From: Paenibacillus azoreducens | Lineage (GTDB): Bacteria > Bacillota > Bacilli > Paenibacillales > Paenibacillaceae | DNA length: 64,000 nucleotides | NCBI RefSeq assembly: GCF_021654775.1 | Contig: NZ_AP025343.1 | Coordinates: 6,105,501-6,169,500 of the forward strand | Direction: 5' to 3' | Shown here: in pieces, positions 27,183 through 37,753 of the stretch | How the letters are laid out: each line of letters starts with the position of its first letter | Position numbering within the stretch: position 1 is the first letter of the stretch | Notes under the pieces: model-generated | Database searches by the model: none | Told to the model about the DNA's origin: nothing | Seen by the model: only the letters and a program-made list of their open reading frames with translations | Made by a program: the position numbers and the translations under genes

Positions 27183-27815
27183 ATGAACATCCGCGATATC
27201 CCCTTGCGGGAATTAAAAAAAGCCAAAACCAAAATCGCCCTCTATGAAGCCGGTATTTCATTCACTCATGACCGCATGTTTAAAGATGTGCTGCTCGATG
27301 ACATTTGCCGGATGGCAGGAATCTCGCGCGTCACTTTTTTCAAATTTTTCGGTAAAAAGGAGGATTTGCTTGTCTACTATATGCGAGTTTGGCTGACTTA
27401 CCGTATCATCGAAATCGAACGGCAGCGCCTTCGGGGATTCGAAGCGTTACGCTCAGTGCTCCGGAGTCTGGCGGAAAATGCCCGCACCAATAAAGGCATC
27501 ATGCCCAGCCTGATCGCTTTTTTGTCCGAGATGGATATGCACTGCAAAATGCCGGAGCTTAGCCGGGCCGAAGTGATGCTCCTCTTCCCCGGAGACGAAG
27601 AAGCCGGGTCCAAATGCCCTAATATGTTCGCTTTGTTTAAAACATGTATGGAAGAGGCCTATGAGGATGGTACGTTAAAACCCGGCATCGAGCCGGAGGA
27701 CGCCGTTCCCTTTCTTATCAGCACATTTTATGGGGGCTTCTTGACCTCCCGCCTTTACGGATCCAAAGATGTCATGTCTTTTTATGAAAACCATCTGAGA
27801 CTGATTGAACAATAA
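27183..27815 (+). CDS. TetR-family regulator
   Basis: About 210 residues. The N-terminal helix-turn-helix reads LLDDICRMAGISRVTFFKFFGKKEDLLVYY; the rest is an all-helical ligand domain. The start at 27183 has a TGGAG site nine bases upstream; the frame also opens at 27168, inside the operator region. It probably controls its own promoter and the DUF4188 gene 180 bp downstream. Ligand unknown. Confidence 0.88.
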   Translation: MNIRDIPLRELKKAKTKIALYEAGISFTHDRMFKDVLLDDICRMAGISRVTFFKFFGKKEDLLVYYMRVWLTYRIIEIERQRLRGFEALRSVLRSLAENARTNKGIMPSLIAFLSEMDMHCKMPELSRAEVMLLFPGDEEAGSKCPNMFALFKTCMEEAYEDGTLKPGIEPEDAVPFLISTFYGGFLTSRLYGSKDVMSFYENHLRLIEQ

Positions 27816-27820
27816 CTTTA

Positions 27821-27970
27821 AAAATAACCCCACAAAGTGTATCGGAAAGAAGTAAGGGCGCCTCTCAAAGAGGGGCGCTTTTGCGGAGCAAAAGTTACTG
27901 ATTGGAGCCTATGCTTTGATGCTTATTCCAAATACTTTGCGGGGACCCCAAAAAACTCATAAATTCTATA
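27821..27970 (+). repeat. family A hairpin element, copy 4 (long form)
   Basis: Outer arms CCCCACAAAGT / ACTTTGCGGGG with one insert module. The module holds a GCGCCTCT-AGAGGGGCGC hairpin and CTTTTGCGGAGCAAAAG. It lies between the TetR gene and the DUF4188 gene, ending about ten bases before the ribosome site of the latter, so it is probably in the mRNA leader. Confidence 0.85.
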
Positions 27971-27994
27971 ATCTAAAGAAAAGGGATGTTTCTT

Positions 27995-28507
27995 ATGGCA
28001 AAAGTGGTGCCTGGCCGCTATACAGCGGAAACGGAAGATTCATTTGTCGTATTTATGATCGGGATGCGGATCAACCACCTATGGGCTGTTCACCGGTGGC
28101 TGCCGGTATTTATGGCCATGCCCGGCATGATCCGCGAATTGTACATGAATCGCGATCTGGGTTTCAAGGATGGTCATATGCATTTTTCTTGGCGGAGGGT
28201 ATGCCTGGTTCAGTATTGGGATTCATTCGAGAAGCTCGAGCATTACGCCCGGAATGGCCAGCAGCATCTAAAGGCATGGAGGGATTTTAACCGAAAAATT
28301 GGAACGGACGGCTCGGTGGGTATTTTCCATGAAACCTACATCATTCCGAAGGGAAACCACGAAGCGGTATACAACAATATGCCTGTATTCGGTCTCGCCA
28401 AAGCGACCAGCCACGTTCCCGCGACCGGGCGCAAGGAAACGGCCAGCCGCAGGCTGGGACGCGACAATGACCCCGCGGTGCCGACGCCTCCAAATCCGGT
28501 TCAATAA
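27995..28507 (+). CDS. DUF4188 protein
   Basis: About 170 residues. It matches the DUF4188 pattern: VPGRYTAETEDSFVVFMIGM near the start, INHLWAVHRWLPVF, VQYWDSFEKLEHYAR, then WRDFNRKIGTDGSVGIFHET. The fold is that of a dimeric alpha/beta-barrel, like small monooxygenases, and proteins of this family are often under TetR-type control. The biochemical role is unproven. The start at 27995 has AAAGGG nine bases upstream. Confidence 0.8.
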   Translation: MAKVVPGRYTAETEDSFVVFMIGMRINHLWAVHRWLPVFMAMPGMIRELYMNRDLGFKDGHMHFSWRRVCLVQYWDSFEKLEHYARNGQQHLKAWRDFNRKIGTDGSVGIFHETYIIPKGNHEAVYNNMPVFGLAKATSHVPATGRKETASRRLGRDNDPAVPTPPNPVQ

Positions 28508-28533
28508 CACCAAATTCATGTAGGTATCTCCGA

Positions 28534-28685
28534 AAAATAACCCCACAAAGTGTATCGGAAAGAAGTAAGGGCGCCTCTCAAAGAGGGGCGCTTTTGCGGA
28601 GCAAAAGTACTGAGTGGAGCCTATGCTTCGATGCTTATTCCAAATACTTTGCGGGGACCCCCAAAAAAACTTATAAATTCTATAC
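28534..28685 (+). repeat. family A hairpin element, copy 5 (long form)
   Basis: Almost identical to copy 4, which lies 560 bp away on the other side of the DUF4188 gene, so the gene is bracketed by direct copies. The tail ACTTATAAATTCTATACTG leads into the terminator of the ABC permease gene. Confidence 0.88.
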
Positions 28686-28689
28686 TGCT

Positions 28690-28741
28690 AAAAAAGCACC
28701 CTTCTTTTAGGCGAAGCTGCCGCTTCAGAAGAGTGCTTTTT
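28690..28741. terminator. bidirectional terminator
   Basis: AAAAAAGCACCCTTCT pairs with AGAAGAGTGCTTTTTT. The loop contains a second small hairpin, GCGAAGC/GCCGCTTC. It ends the ABC permease gene (minus) and can end the DUF4188 transcript (plus). Confidence 0.85.
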
Positions 28742-28744
28742 TAG

Positions 28745-29485
28745 TTAAGCTACGTCCGTCTTATCTACGTTACGGAACGAGAGATAAGCAATCAGGAGAC
28801 CGATAACTCCCAAGATCAACGGTATCGTTATATTTGTGCTAAGCGAAAGGCCCTGGCTGTTGTTGCTGACTAAGACCACGATAATGATCGAGGATACGAT
28901 CGTTGTCGGTACGGATTTTTTGCGCATCCCGAAGAATAAAGGAATGAGGCTGAGGCACGCTGCTGACAATGTTTGGATCAACAATTGGATCCCCGTATGC
29001 AGTAGTACGCCGGTCTCCAATTTTCCCGGAATAAACTGAAAATGGCTGTTCAGAGCCAGAATGGATATACAGATAATAAAAGTCGAGATGAGCATCGCTC
29101 CAAACGTAAGAGCCAGAGCCAGCAGCATTTTCGCCATGATCAGTTTTTTACGCTCGACCGGGTACGTAAACAATAAGCTGATCGTTTTATTTTTGTATTC
29201 CTCAATAATAAATCTGCTTAGCAAGACTGAAGCAAACACGATAAATACCGCACGGCTAAGTAGCCCCGCTATCGATAACGCATCGGCGAAACTCGCGAAT
29301 GCAGGACCTCCGCCCCTCTCCGTGTTGGCTATATCGGCGAAACTCCCTAATGCAGGATCTCCGCCCCCCTCCGTGTAGGCTATAAGAAACATGAAACCGG
29401 CGCATAGGATCGTTGCAATAACCGCCCCTCTATAAAACCAGGCTAACTTCTGCTTTTTCATCTCCATCCGGATCAGCTTAAGCAT
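28745..29485 (-). CDS. ABC-2 type permease, YcbO/lantibiotic-immunity-like
   Basis: About 246 residues with six predicted membrane helices. Starts at 29485 after GGAGGTGAG, overlapping the end of the ATPase gene, so the two are coupled. The first extracellular loop contains a tandem 17-residue duplication (GGGDPALGSFADI then GGGPAFASFADAL). Together with the ATPase it probably exports or expels a membrane-active peptide or other compound, as in the Bacillus YcbLMNO and bacitracin-resistance type systems. Confidence 0.8.
   Translation of the reverse strand: MLKLIRMEMKKQKLAWFYRGAVIATILCAGFMFLIAYTEGGGDPALGSFADIANTERGGGPAFASFADALSIAGLLSRAVFIVFASVLLSRFIIEEYKNKTISLLFTYPVERKKLIMAKMLLALALTFGAMLISTFIICISILALNSHFQFIPGKLETGVLLHTGIQLLIQTLSAACLSLIPLFFGMRKKSVPTTIVSSIIIVVLVSNNSQGLSLSTNITIPLILGVIGLLIAYLSFRNVDKTDVA
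29282..29383. repeat. 51-bp in-frame tandem duplication
   Basis: Two 51-bp units (29282-29332 and 29333-29383) identical at about 46 positions. They encode 17 residues each in the first outer loop of the permease. The length preserves the reading frame. Confidence 0.9.
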
Positions 29486-30398
29486 ACTGCTCACCTCCGC
29501 TAATCTGATGCATAAAATACTCCTCAAGCGAAGTATGCTTATGGTTTATCGATTCAATCGCCACATCATTCAGTACCAGCGCCTTGGTCAATTCCTGCTG
29601 CGTAAATTTGGACTCGTAAATGCGTATGGCTGAACCGACGATTTTGAAATTGCTGACACCCAGCTGGTTTTCCAATACAAAAGCAGCCTTTTTGCAGTGC
29701 TGGGTCACAATTTCAATGTAATCTGTGTTTTCGCTGCGCATCTCATCCATAGACACTTCGCGGATAAATTGGCCGCCCTGAAGAATGCCGATCGTATCTG
29801 CAACCTGTTCGATCTCGCTCAGCAAATGGCTGGAAACCAGCAGCGTCATCCGGTATTCCTTGCTCAGCATACGAAGCAGATCACGGAACTCCCTGATTCC
29901 GACCGGATCGAGTCCGTTAATCGGTTCATCCAAAATGAGCAGCTCAGGTTTGGTTAAAATCGCCCGGGCCATGCCCAGACGCTGCTTCATGCCAAGCGAA
30001 AATTCGGATACCGATTTGCCTTGGATCGAAGTCAGATTGACCATCTCGAGCGCTTCGTTAATCGCATGTTTGTTATAATAACCCATATATTCCGCGTGCA
30101 TCTCCAGATTTTCTATAGCCGTCATTTTCTCGTAAAAAATCGGATATTCGATAATGCTGCCGATGCGTTTAAATATTTCGACCGATGTAGGCGTAAGCTT
30201 CTCTCCAAATATTTCAATTTCGCCGCTTGTCGGTTTAACAAGATTCAGCATCATCTTCATCAGCGTCGTTTTGCCGGCGCCGTTTGGACCGAGCAGTCCG
30301 TAAATCTGCCCCTGCTTAATATTCATGCTGACGTCAGAGATAACATCTTTGCCTTTATAGGTTTTGCTCACATGGCGGGTACTGATGACATAACCCAT
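29478..30398 (-). CDS. ABC transporter ATP-binding protein, BcrA/YcbN-like
   Basis: 306 residues. Walker A is LGPNGAGKTT, the signature is FSLGMKQRLGMA and Walker B LLILDEPINGLDP, with a switch histidine in LLVSSHLLSEIEQV. The C-terminal 90 residues are the extension typical of BcrA-like peptide exporters. It powers the permease encoded by the overlapping downstream gene. It is followed by, and probably controlled by, the two-component pair upstream. Confidence 0.92.
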   Translation of the reverse strand: MGYVISTRHVSKTYKGKDVISDVSMNIKQGQIYGLLGPNGAGKTTLMKMMLNLVKPTSGEIEIFGEKLTPTSVEIFKRIGSIIEYPIFYEKMTAIENLEMHAEYMGYYNKHAINEALEMVNLTSIQGKSVSEFSLGMKQRLGMARAILTKPELLILDEPINGLDPVGIREFRDLLRMLSKEYRMTLLVSSHLLSEIEQVADTIGILQGGQFIREVSMDEMRSENTDYIEIVTQHCKKAAFVLENQLGVSNFKIVGSAIRIYESKFTQQELTKALVLNDVAIESINHKHTSLEEYFMHQISGGEQYA

Positions 30399-30562
30399 TG
30401 ATCTTTTCCCCTCTCATTTATTGCTTAATCACAGTATAGCCGCCAAATTTTTCGTATTTCTTGCGCAATTCTTACGAATCTCTTAAGCGTGGAAAGCAAG
30501 CGGTAGCGCTAAGTTTCATTTTGCGCTAAAGATTCCGTTCCCTCCGCTACTTTCGCTTTTTG

Positions 30563-30806
30563 TCTATATAAGTTGAACCAATGATTATGAACGGAAGGAA
30601 GCAGCCGGGTGAAATGTTCTTTCGATCGCTGCCCGCCCCCAGATTTCTATGATTTGAACCTATCTACTGTAGAAATCCGCTCACAAAGCATATGCTTACG
30701 ATGTTAGCTTTCCTTTGGAAAGCTTTTAGGCGAACGCTCCGCTTCTCCGTCAATCTTTCCCCCTCTTGCCTATTCCTTTTCATTTTCTTTTGTTCAACTT
30801 ATCTAG
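30563..30806. repeat. family B element, copy 1 (244 bp, terminal inverted repeats)
   Basis: Begins TCTATATAAGTTGAAC and ends GTTCAACTTATCTAGA, a 16-bp inverted repeat with one mismatch. Inner flanks (CAATGATTATGAACGGA and TCCTTTTCATTTTC) match copy 2 at 53939. The 160-bp centre has no gene. Looks like a small non-autonomous mobile element lying between the kinase and the ABC genes. Confidence 0.7.
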
Positions 30807-30828
30807 ACTAATATGATTTTAAGCCGCC

Positions 30829-31761
30829 CTAAGGCAGCTTTTTTAACGAGATCGTAAAAACGGTCCGTTCATACGGCTTGCTCGCCACCCGGATCTCCCC
30901 GCCCATCAGTTCGATCAATCTTTTGGTTATGGTCAGACCCAGACCACTGCCTTGAAACCTCTTATTTCTTGAATCCTCCAGCGTGTACATCCGTTCGAAA
31001 ATAAGCTCCTGATCACGTTCATGGATGCCTTTGCCCTTGTCCCAAATATCGATCAGCACCCGGCCCTGCTCTTCCCGCAGCTTCATGCCGATCACTTTAC
31101 CCTGTGACCCGTAACGGATCGCATTGCTCAGCACATTGTTTAATGCGCGGTTTAGTCCTTCTTCATTGCCCCATGCATAAAGTGGCGTTTCCGGAATATC
31201 GATGTCAGCCTGCAGCCCTTCGGATTCGATCAGATCATAAAACATCAGCATGCTGTTTCTGGAAATTTCATTGATATGTATGCGGGTCAGGGGCATCTCC
31301 TTATCCCCCGATTCCAGCTTGGCCAGGTCAAAAAAACGGTTGATCAACTCTACGATCTCTACAGTCTTCGTATGCACCTTATCCAGCAGCCGCTCCCTTT
31401 CCTCCATTGGCAAGTCGGCCTTCTGGTTCAACGTTTCGATATAACCGAGCACCACGGTAAGCGGCGTCTTCAAATCATGCGATATGTTTGCCAGCATCCG
31501 GCGCATCGCGATTTCTGTACGCATAAATCCTGTCTCGGACTGCCTGGTTTGCAAAAGCAAGTGATTGATGGCAATCAGCAGTCTACGATATTCGGGATCC
31601 TCCGTAAAAAGCAAAACCTGCTCCTGCGAGGACGACTCTATAATCGCGTTCACTTTATCGATGATGTAACCAAGCTGCTTGGCTCTTTTTTTCCGGCCCG
31701 CCCACTGCATCATATTCAGAAGCCCCAGTATGATCACAACAATCAGCAGAACGGCAACCAC
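30829..31761 (-). CDS. sensor histidine kinase, YcbM-like
   Basis: About 310 residues. A single N-terminal membrane helix is followed directly by a linker and the kinase core, with almost no extracellular part; such kinases often sense through a partner ABC transporter. Motifs: NISHDLKTPLTVVLGY (phosphorylated H), NVLSNAIRYG, DKGKGIHERD, GSGLGLTITKRL. The GTG at 31761 overlaps the regulator stop codon (TAGTG) and has GGGGGA upstream; an upstream GTG at 31794 is less likely. Confidence 0.9.
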   Translation of the reverse strand: MVAVLLIVVIILGLLNMMQWAGRKKRAKQLGYIIDKVNAIIESSSQEQVLLFTEDPEYRRLLIAINHLLLQTRQSETGFMRTEIAMRRMLANISHDLKTPLTVVLGYIETLNQKADLPMEERERLLDKVHTKTVEIVELINRFFDLAKLESGDKEMPLTRIHINEISRNSMLMFYDLIESEGLQADIDIPETPLYAWGNEEGLNRALNNVLSNAIRYGSQGKVIGMKLREEQGRVLIDIWDKGKGIHERDQELIFERMYTLEDSRNKRFQGSGLGLTITKRLIELMGGEIRVASKPYERTVFTISLKKLP

Positions 31762-32468
31762 TAAAATTCCCCCAAACGGTAGCCGATGCCCCACAGCGTT
31801 TTGATGTACTGCGGATCGGAGGGCTGATCTTCAATTTTGTCGCGCAAACGGCTCATATGCACATTAATGACATTTTCATCGCCGAAATAGTCGTCATTCC
31901 AGACGGATGTGAAAATGTGCTGCTTGGTGAATACCTTTTTCGGATTCGTCATAAACAGCTTCAAGATTTGCAGCTCTTTGGCCGTCAGCTTGATCTCCTG
32001 GCCGTTTTTGGTCACGGTCAAATGATCCAGATCCATCTCCAGTTCATGGACCCGGATGATTTTATTTTGCTCAGTTGGGGGTGCTATTGCATAAGCCGTC
32101 ACGCGGCGGATAGCGGCCTTCACTCTCGCCGTCAGCTCAATCATCGAAAAAGGTTTCGTAATATAGTCATCCGCGCCAAAACCAAGGCCGAGCGCCTTGT
32201 CCACTTCCCCATCCTTTGCGGATACGATCAGTACCGGCACATGGCTTTTCTCCCTGATTTTTTTAAGAAAATCCATACCGCTGATCTTGGGCAGCATCAT
32301 ATCCAGCAGTACGAGGTCATAATCTCGTTCGGCAAACCGCTCGAGCGCCTCCTCCCCGTCTTTGGCAAGCACCACCTGAAAACCTTCCATCGTCAAATAG
32401 CTCTCTACCATTTCGCTAATCGAGCTGTCATCCTCTACAAGAAGTATGTTCGAAGCCACGTCATTCAC
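31761..32468 (-). CDS. OmpR-family response regulator, YcbL-like
   Basis: 235 residues. Receiver domain: ILLVEDDSSIS, aspartate in LVLLDMMLPKISG, lysine in ITKPFS. C-terminal winged helix: ELTAKELQILKLFMTNPKKVFTKQHI-type sequence and INVHMSRLRDKI. It presumably activates the ATPase/permease genes after induction by the substrate. The kinase gene overlaps its stop codon. Confidence 0.94.
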   Translation of the reverse strand: MNDVASNILLVEDDSSISEMVESYLTMEGFQVVLAKDGEEALERFAERDYDLVLLDMMLPKISGMDFLKKIREKSHVPVLIVSAKDGEVDKALGLGFGADDYITKPFSMIELTARVKAAIRRVTAYAIAPPTEQNKIIRVHELEMDLDHLTVTKNGQEIKLTAKELQILKLFMTNPKKVFTKQHIFTSVWNDDYFGDENVINVHMSRLRDKIEDQPSDPQYIKTLWGIGYRLGEF

Positions 32469-32557
32469 GCCTTTCTTTTTACGTCCATAACTCTAATATA
32501 CTGGAAACGACGGCCCCGAGGTATATTCAGATTCATCTTCAAATAACCGCTCAAACT

Positions 32558-32630
32558 AAAATAACCCCACAAAGTGGAGCCTGTGCTTCGATGCTTATTC
32601 CAAATACTTAGCAGGGACCCCAAAAACTTA
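32558..32630 (+). repeat. family A hairpin element, copy 6 (short form)
   Basis: Core CCCCACAAAGT ... ACTTAGCAGGG, slightly decayed in the right arm. It abuts copy 7 head to tail. Confidence 0.85.
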
Positions 32631-32631
32631 C

Positions 32632-32717
32632 AAAATAACCCCACAAAGTGGAGCCTATGCTTCGATGCTTATTCCAAATACTTTGCGGGGACCCCAAAAA
32701 ACTTATAAATTTTATAC
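32632..32717 (+). repeat. family A hairpin element, copy 7 (short form)
   Basis: Intact arms CCCCACAAAGT / ACTTTGCGGGG and the same tail (ACTTATAAATTTTATACTG) as copies 5 and 9. Directly follows copy 6, showing tandem duplication. It sits just past the end of the convergent gbsR-like gene. Confidence 0.88.
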
Positions 32718-32764
32718 TGTTTAAAAAAGGACCATGGACGCTTTACGCATCCCGGTCCCGATTC

Positions 32765-33331
32765 TCACTTACCCCCTGGCGGCTCCTTTGGCACCAGCTT
32801 GTAAATATCGCCGTTTTCGAATGTATCGATCAGCCTGTCCAGCCACTGGTAATAAGCATACGCATCTTGAAGTTTGGCTTTATCGTTATGCAGAATATCC
32901 AGCATCTCCGGCTCAGCTGCATATTCCTGCTCCATTCTATTGATTTCTTCCATTGACTTCCGAATAGCCGTAATATTGCTTTCAACGGATTTTCTCCATT
33001 TAATGTCAAAAAAGTCGGTAAAGGTCTGGTGCCAGTCGTATTCAACCTCATACAAATCCTTGCGCGAACCTTTTTCCCAAACCTTGTTCACCATTTTGAG
33101 ATCCAGCAGCGTCCGGACGCCTGTACTCATGCTGGTTTTGCTCATCTTCATTTCGCTGCCCATCTCATCAAGCGTCATCGGCTTGTCCGCAAAAAACAGC
33201 AGGCCATAGAGATGCCCCGTAGATAAGGAAATACCGTATAAGTCCATGTTTCGTCCGATCGTTTCTATGACACGCTTGCGCATTTTGTGCAGTGCCGCAA
33301 CCTTTTCTTCATTGCCCGGGTCCAAGCCCAT
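32765..33331 (-). CDS. GbsR/MarR-type regulator of osmoprotectant genes
   Basis: About 188 residues. The winged helix is seen in YGISLSTGHLYGLLFFADKPMTLDEMGSEMKMSKTSMSTGVRTLLDLKMV-like order, typical of GbsR. The helical C-terminus would bind choline or glycine betaine. In Bacillus, GbsR is a choline-sensing repressor acting as a roadblock. Here the gene is divergent from opuA, suggesting direct control of glycine betaine import. The start at 33331 has AAGGAGG nine bases upstream. Confidence 0.85.
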   Translation of the reverse strand: MGLDPGNEEKVAALHKMRKRVIETIGRNMDLYGISLSTGHLYGLLFFADKPMTLDEMGSEMKMSKTSMSTGVRTLLDLKMVNKVWEKGSRKDLYEVEYDWHQTFTDFFDIKWRKSVESNITAIRKSMEEINRMEQEYAAEPEMLDILHNDKAKLQDAYAYYQWLDRLIDTFENGDIYKLVPKEPPGGK

Positions 33332-33516
33332 GACTTGCAACCTCCTTATGTTCAGCCATTCTCTCGGATGTCTTATCGCGAGTTAATTCTTTGCTTAAGA
33401 CGAAAGTCCGGAGGCAACAACCTTCTTGGTCTATTGTAGGAAATCGCCTTTTAAAAGTAAAGAAGCATGAGAGGCCGAATTAGGGAGCATCGGGCAGAAA
33501 ATCGCAGCAATGCTTT

Positions 33517-33625
33517 GTACAGTTTTTTCTGTACGTTCTTTACATACTGTTAAAACGTTTGATACGATATTATCGGTTTGTTACACTGTTTTACGTCGTT
33601 GTTCGCGGGATTGATGATTCATCAA
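33517..33625 (+). promoter_or_regulatory. opuA promoter region with candidate GbsR sites
   Basis: TTGATA (33559-33564) and TACACT (33582-33587), spaced 17 bp, form a possible SigA promoter for opuAA. A perfect palindrome TTGATGATTCATCAA (33611-33625) lies just downstream, where a roadblock repressor would bind. GTACAG-6 bp-CTGTAC (33517-33534) lies upstream. These are sequence-based proposals. Confidence 0.55.
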
Positions 33626-33681
33626 CAGTATAGAATTGCGTTCGATTTCAGAACGAAATGGTTCATAAAGGGGGAATTTAT

Positions 33682-34876
33682 TTGTCCATCTTACAGCTTC
33701 ACAAGGTAAGCAAATTGTTCGGGCACCACGCGGAAGACTGCGCGCCGCTGCTGGAACAAGGTTGGACCAAAGAGAAATTGGCCAAGGAAAAAGGCGTTAC
33801 GGTTGGCGTAAACCGGGTCAGCCTTGCGATTGAGGAAGGCGAAATTTTTGTCATTATGGGATTGTCCGGCAGCGGAAAGTCGACACTGGTGCGAATGCTG
33901 AACCGCCTGATCGAACCTACATCCGGAGAAATCCTGGTGCATGGCAAAGATCTGATGAAAATGAACAAAGAGCAGCTGCGTTCGGTCCGCCGCCAGACGA
34001 TCAGCATGGTCTTTCAGAAGTTTGCGCTGTTTCCGCATCGCACCGTTCTGGAAAATGTGGAATACGGACTTGAGATACAGAAAAAGGATAAAGGATTGCG
34101 GCGCGAAAAAGCCAAACAATCGCTTGAGCTGGTCGGACTGAAAGGTTGGGAAAATAAACGCCCCGATGAGCTGAGCGGCGGGATGCAGCAGCGCGTCGGC
34201 CTCGCCAGAGCCCTGGCGAACGATCCTGAGATCCTGCTTATGGATGAAGCGTTCAGCGCGCTGGACCCGTTGATCCGGCGGGATATGCAGGATGAACTAC
34301 TGGATTTGCAGGAAAAAATGAAAAAAACGATTATCTTCATCACCCATGACCTGGATGAAGCGCTGCGGATCGGTGACCGGATTGCGCTCATGAAAGACGG
34401 AAGCGTCGTACAGGTCGGAACGCCGGAGGAAATTTTGATGCATCCGGCCAATGCCTATGTGGAACGTTTCGTCGAGGATGTCGACCTCTCGAAAGTGCTG
34501 ACGGCTTCCCATGTGATGCGCCGCCCGGAGACGATCATGGTTGACCGCGGCCCTCGTGTCGCCTTGGAAATGATGCGCGAACGCGGCATCTCCAACCTGT
34601 TTGTCGTCGATCGCACCAAACGCCTGCTCGGCGTCATCACGGCGGAAGACGCTTCCGCAGCCATGCGCGGCGGACAGACGCTGGAGGATATTCTGATTGC
34701 GGACGGACCGCTCGTCCATCCTGACGTGGTGATCAACGAATTATTCGAGATTACCAGCATGGCCAAAGTACCGCTGGCGGTCGTCGATGACGAAAGCCGC
34801 CTTCTTGGCGTCATTGTCCGCGGGGCTCTGCTGGGCGCCCTCGCGGGAGAAAACGGCTCGAAGGAGGTGATTCCGG

Positions 34877-34899
<23 letters not shown>
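33682..34899 (+). CDS. opuAA: glycine betaine ABC transporter ATPase OpuAA
   Basis: 405 residues. Starts at TTG 33682 after AAAGGGGG. It has the quaternary-amine ATPase pattern: Walker A GLSGSGKST, VFQKFALFPHRTVLENVEYG, signature LSGGMQQRVGLARAL, Walker B ILLMDEAFSALDP. The last 120 residues carry two CBS domains (ISNLFVVDRTKRLLGVI and VPLAVVDDESRLLGVIV), which sense ionic strength in OpuA. It overlaps opuAB by 23 bases. Drives osmoprotectant uptake under salt stress. Confidence 0.95.
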
Positions 34900-36626
<1,727 letters not shown>

Positions 36627-36662
36627 TTGGGACTTATCACAATTTATCCATTCTTAAAAATA

Positions 36663-36696
36663 AAACTCCAGGTCCGTTCATACGGACCTGGAGTTT
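36663..36696. terminator. terminator between opuAC and paralogue 1
   Basis: Perfect stem AAACTCCAGGTCCGT / ACGGACCTGGAGTTT with a short loop. It ends opuAC and the convergent secreted-protein gene. Diverged copies of the same hairpin recur at 37698 and 38748. Confidence 0.92.
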
Positions 36697-36727
36697 GTGT
36701 TTTAAAAATGCCCTTTCTTTACTTTCT

Positions 36728-37537
36728 TTATTTGGCTTCAGGTTCGAGCATCGCTTTCGCAAAACGCAGCACATCCGCTTTCGCGTTATCTGCAAAAATC
36801 GAATAATTTACCGAACCGCTTGTATCCGTCCAGCTCAAACGACTTTTTAGTTTCGGAGCCGTCGTATAGGTACACTTGATGCCGCCGATAACCATAGTTT
36901 CGGTTTTTTCATCGGGATTGCTGAAAGGCACCGGAGTTCCCCCCATTGGTTTCGAAGGCTTTGCATGGGATGCAACTAGCAAAATCTCCACTGAGCCTTT
37001 CACGAACGTTAGGGATGTCGAATCACCTTCGCCGCCTGTCTCGACCGGCATGGTATAAACCTCTTTGCCTCCCTTTGCCGCCTCTGCCTTTAATTGCTTA
37101 TCCAGCTTCTTGTATAATTCCGACGAACTGTCGGGGGTCTTCAGATGAATAACTCCTTCTTTAAATTTATAATCCTTCGGATATGTTTCCGGGATCTTTA
37201 AGGAAGGAGCATTCATTTGCTCGGCTTTGGCTGCGAGAGCGTCATAATCCTTAAATACGTATCCTTTGCTTACAAACGAGATTGAATCGAACTGGCGTTT
37301 TTCTTTGTCGGGGATATAAAATGCGATCATTTCACCCGGTTGAAGTTTGGCAAGCAGCTTGGACACCAGTTCCTCCGACGAAGCCGTTTTTTTGTCGGCT
37401 TTGGCGCCGGCAGATATTTTGGTCGTCTGACCTTTTGCCGCTGCCGGAACGGCGGCATATGCGCTTGCCGTTCCGGCAAGGATCATGACGGCTGTTAGGG
37501 ACGAAACGATTGCGATTTTGGTTTTAAACATTTCCAT
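36728..37537 (-). CDS. secreted protein, tandem paralogue 1
   Basis: 269 residues with a standard signal peptide (FKTKIAIVSSLTAVMILAG, cleavage after AYAA). The mature protein has an N-terminal segment (KLQPGEMIAFYIPDKEKRQFDSI), a lysine-rich middle (SSELYKKLDKQLKAEAAKGG) and a C-terminal module with GGIKCTYTT and LSWTDTSGSVNYSIFADNAKADVL, which resembles DUF4367. Function unknown. AAAGGAGAAC precedes the ATG. Its middle matches paralogue 2 while its C-terminus matches paralogue 3, so the gene is a mosaic. Confidence 0.75.
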   Translation of the reverse strand: MEMFKTKIAIVSSLTAVMILAGTASAYAAVPAAAKGQTTKISAGAKADKKTASSEELVSKLLAKLQPGEMIAFYIPDKEKRQFDSISFVSKGYVFKDYDALAAKAEQMNAPSLKIPETYPKDYKFKEGVIHLKTPDSSSELYKKLDKQLKAEAAKGGKEVYTMPVETGGEGDSTSLTFVKGSVEILLVASHAKPSKPMGGTPVPFSNPDEKTETMVIGGIKCTYTTAPKLKSRLSWTDTSGSVNYSIFADNAKADVLRFAKAMLEPEAK

Positions 37538-37697
37538 TTGTTCTCCTTTCGGTCATTAGCCTTGCGAATTTGAACTTCACCTGGTATAACACCTGGCAGG
37601 AACAAAAAGGGACAATTCACAAGAATATTTTGAGGTTACTAGTGGTTTTCTGTTTCGCACGCAGCACAAGCTCAACTGGCTTAAGCCATCATAAAGC

Positions 37698-37731
37698 AAA
37701 CTCCAGGACCGTTCATACGGACCTGGAGTTT
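37698..37731 (-). terminator. terminator of paralogue 2
   Basis: AAACTCCAGGACCGT / ACGGACCTGGAGTTT: duplicated copy of the 36663 hairpin with one mismatch in the left arm. Confidence 0.85.
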
Positions 37732-37753
37732 ATGTTTTAGAAATGCTTTTTCC

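Noticed and set aside
27821..27970. Family A copy 4 as a riboswitch for the DUF4188 gene
   Set aside because: It is in the leader, but the same sequence occurs far from starts and beside terminators, so a dispersed repeat explains it better.
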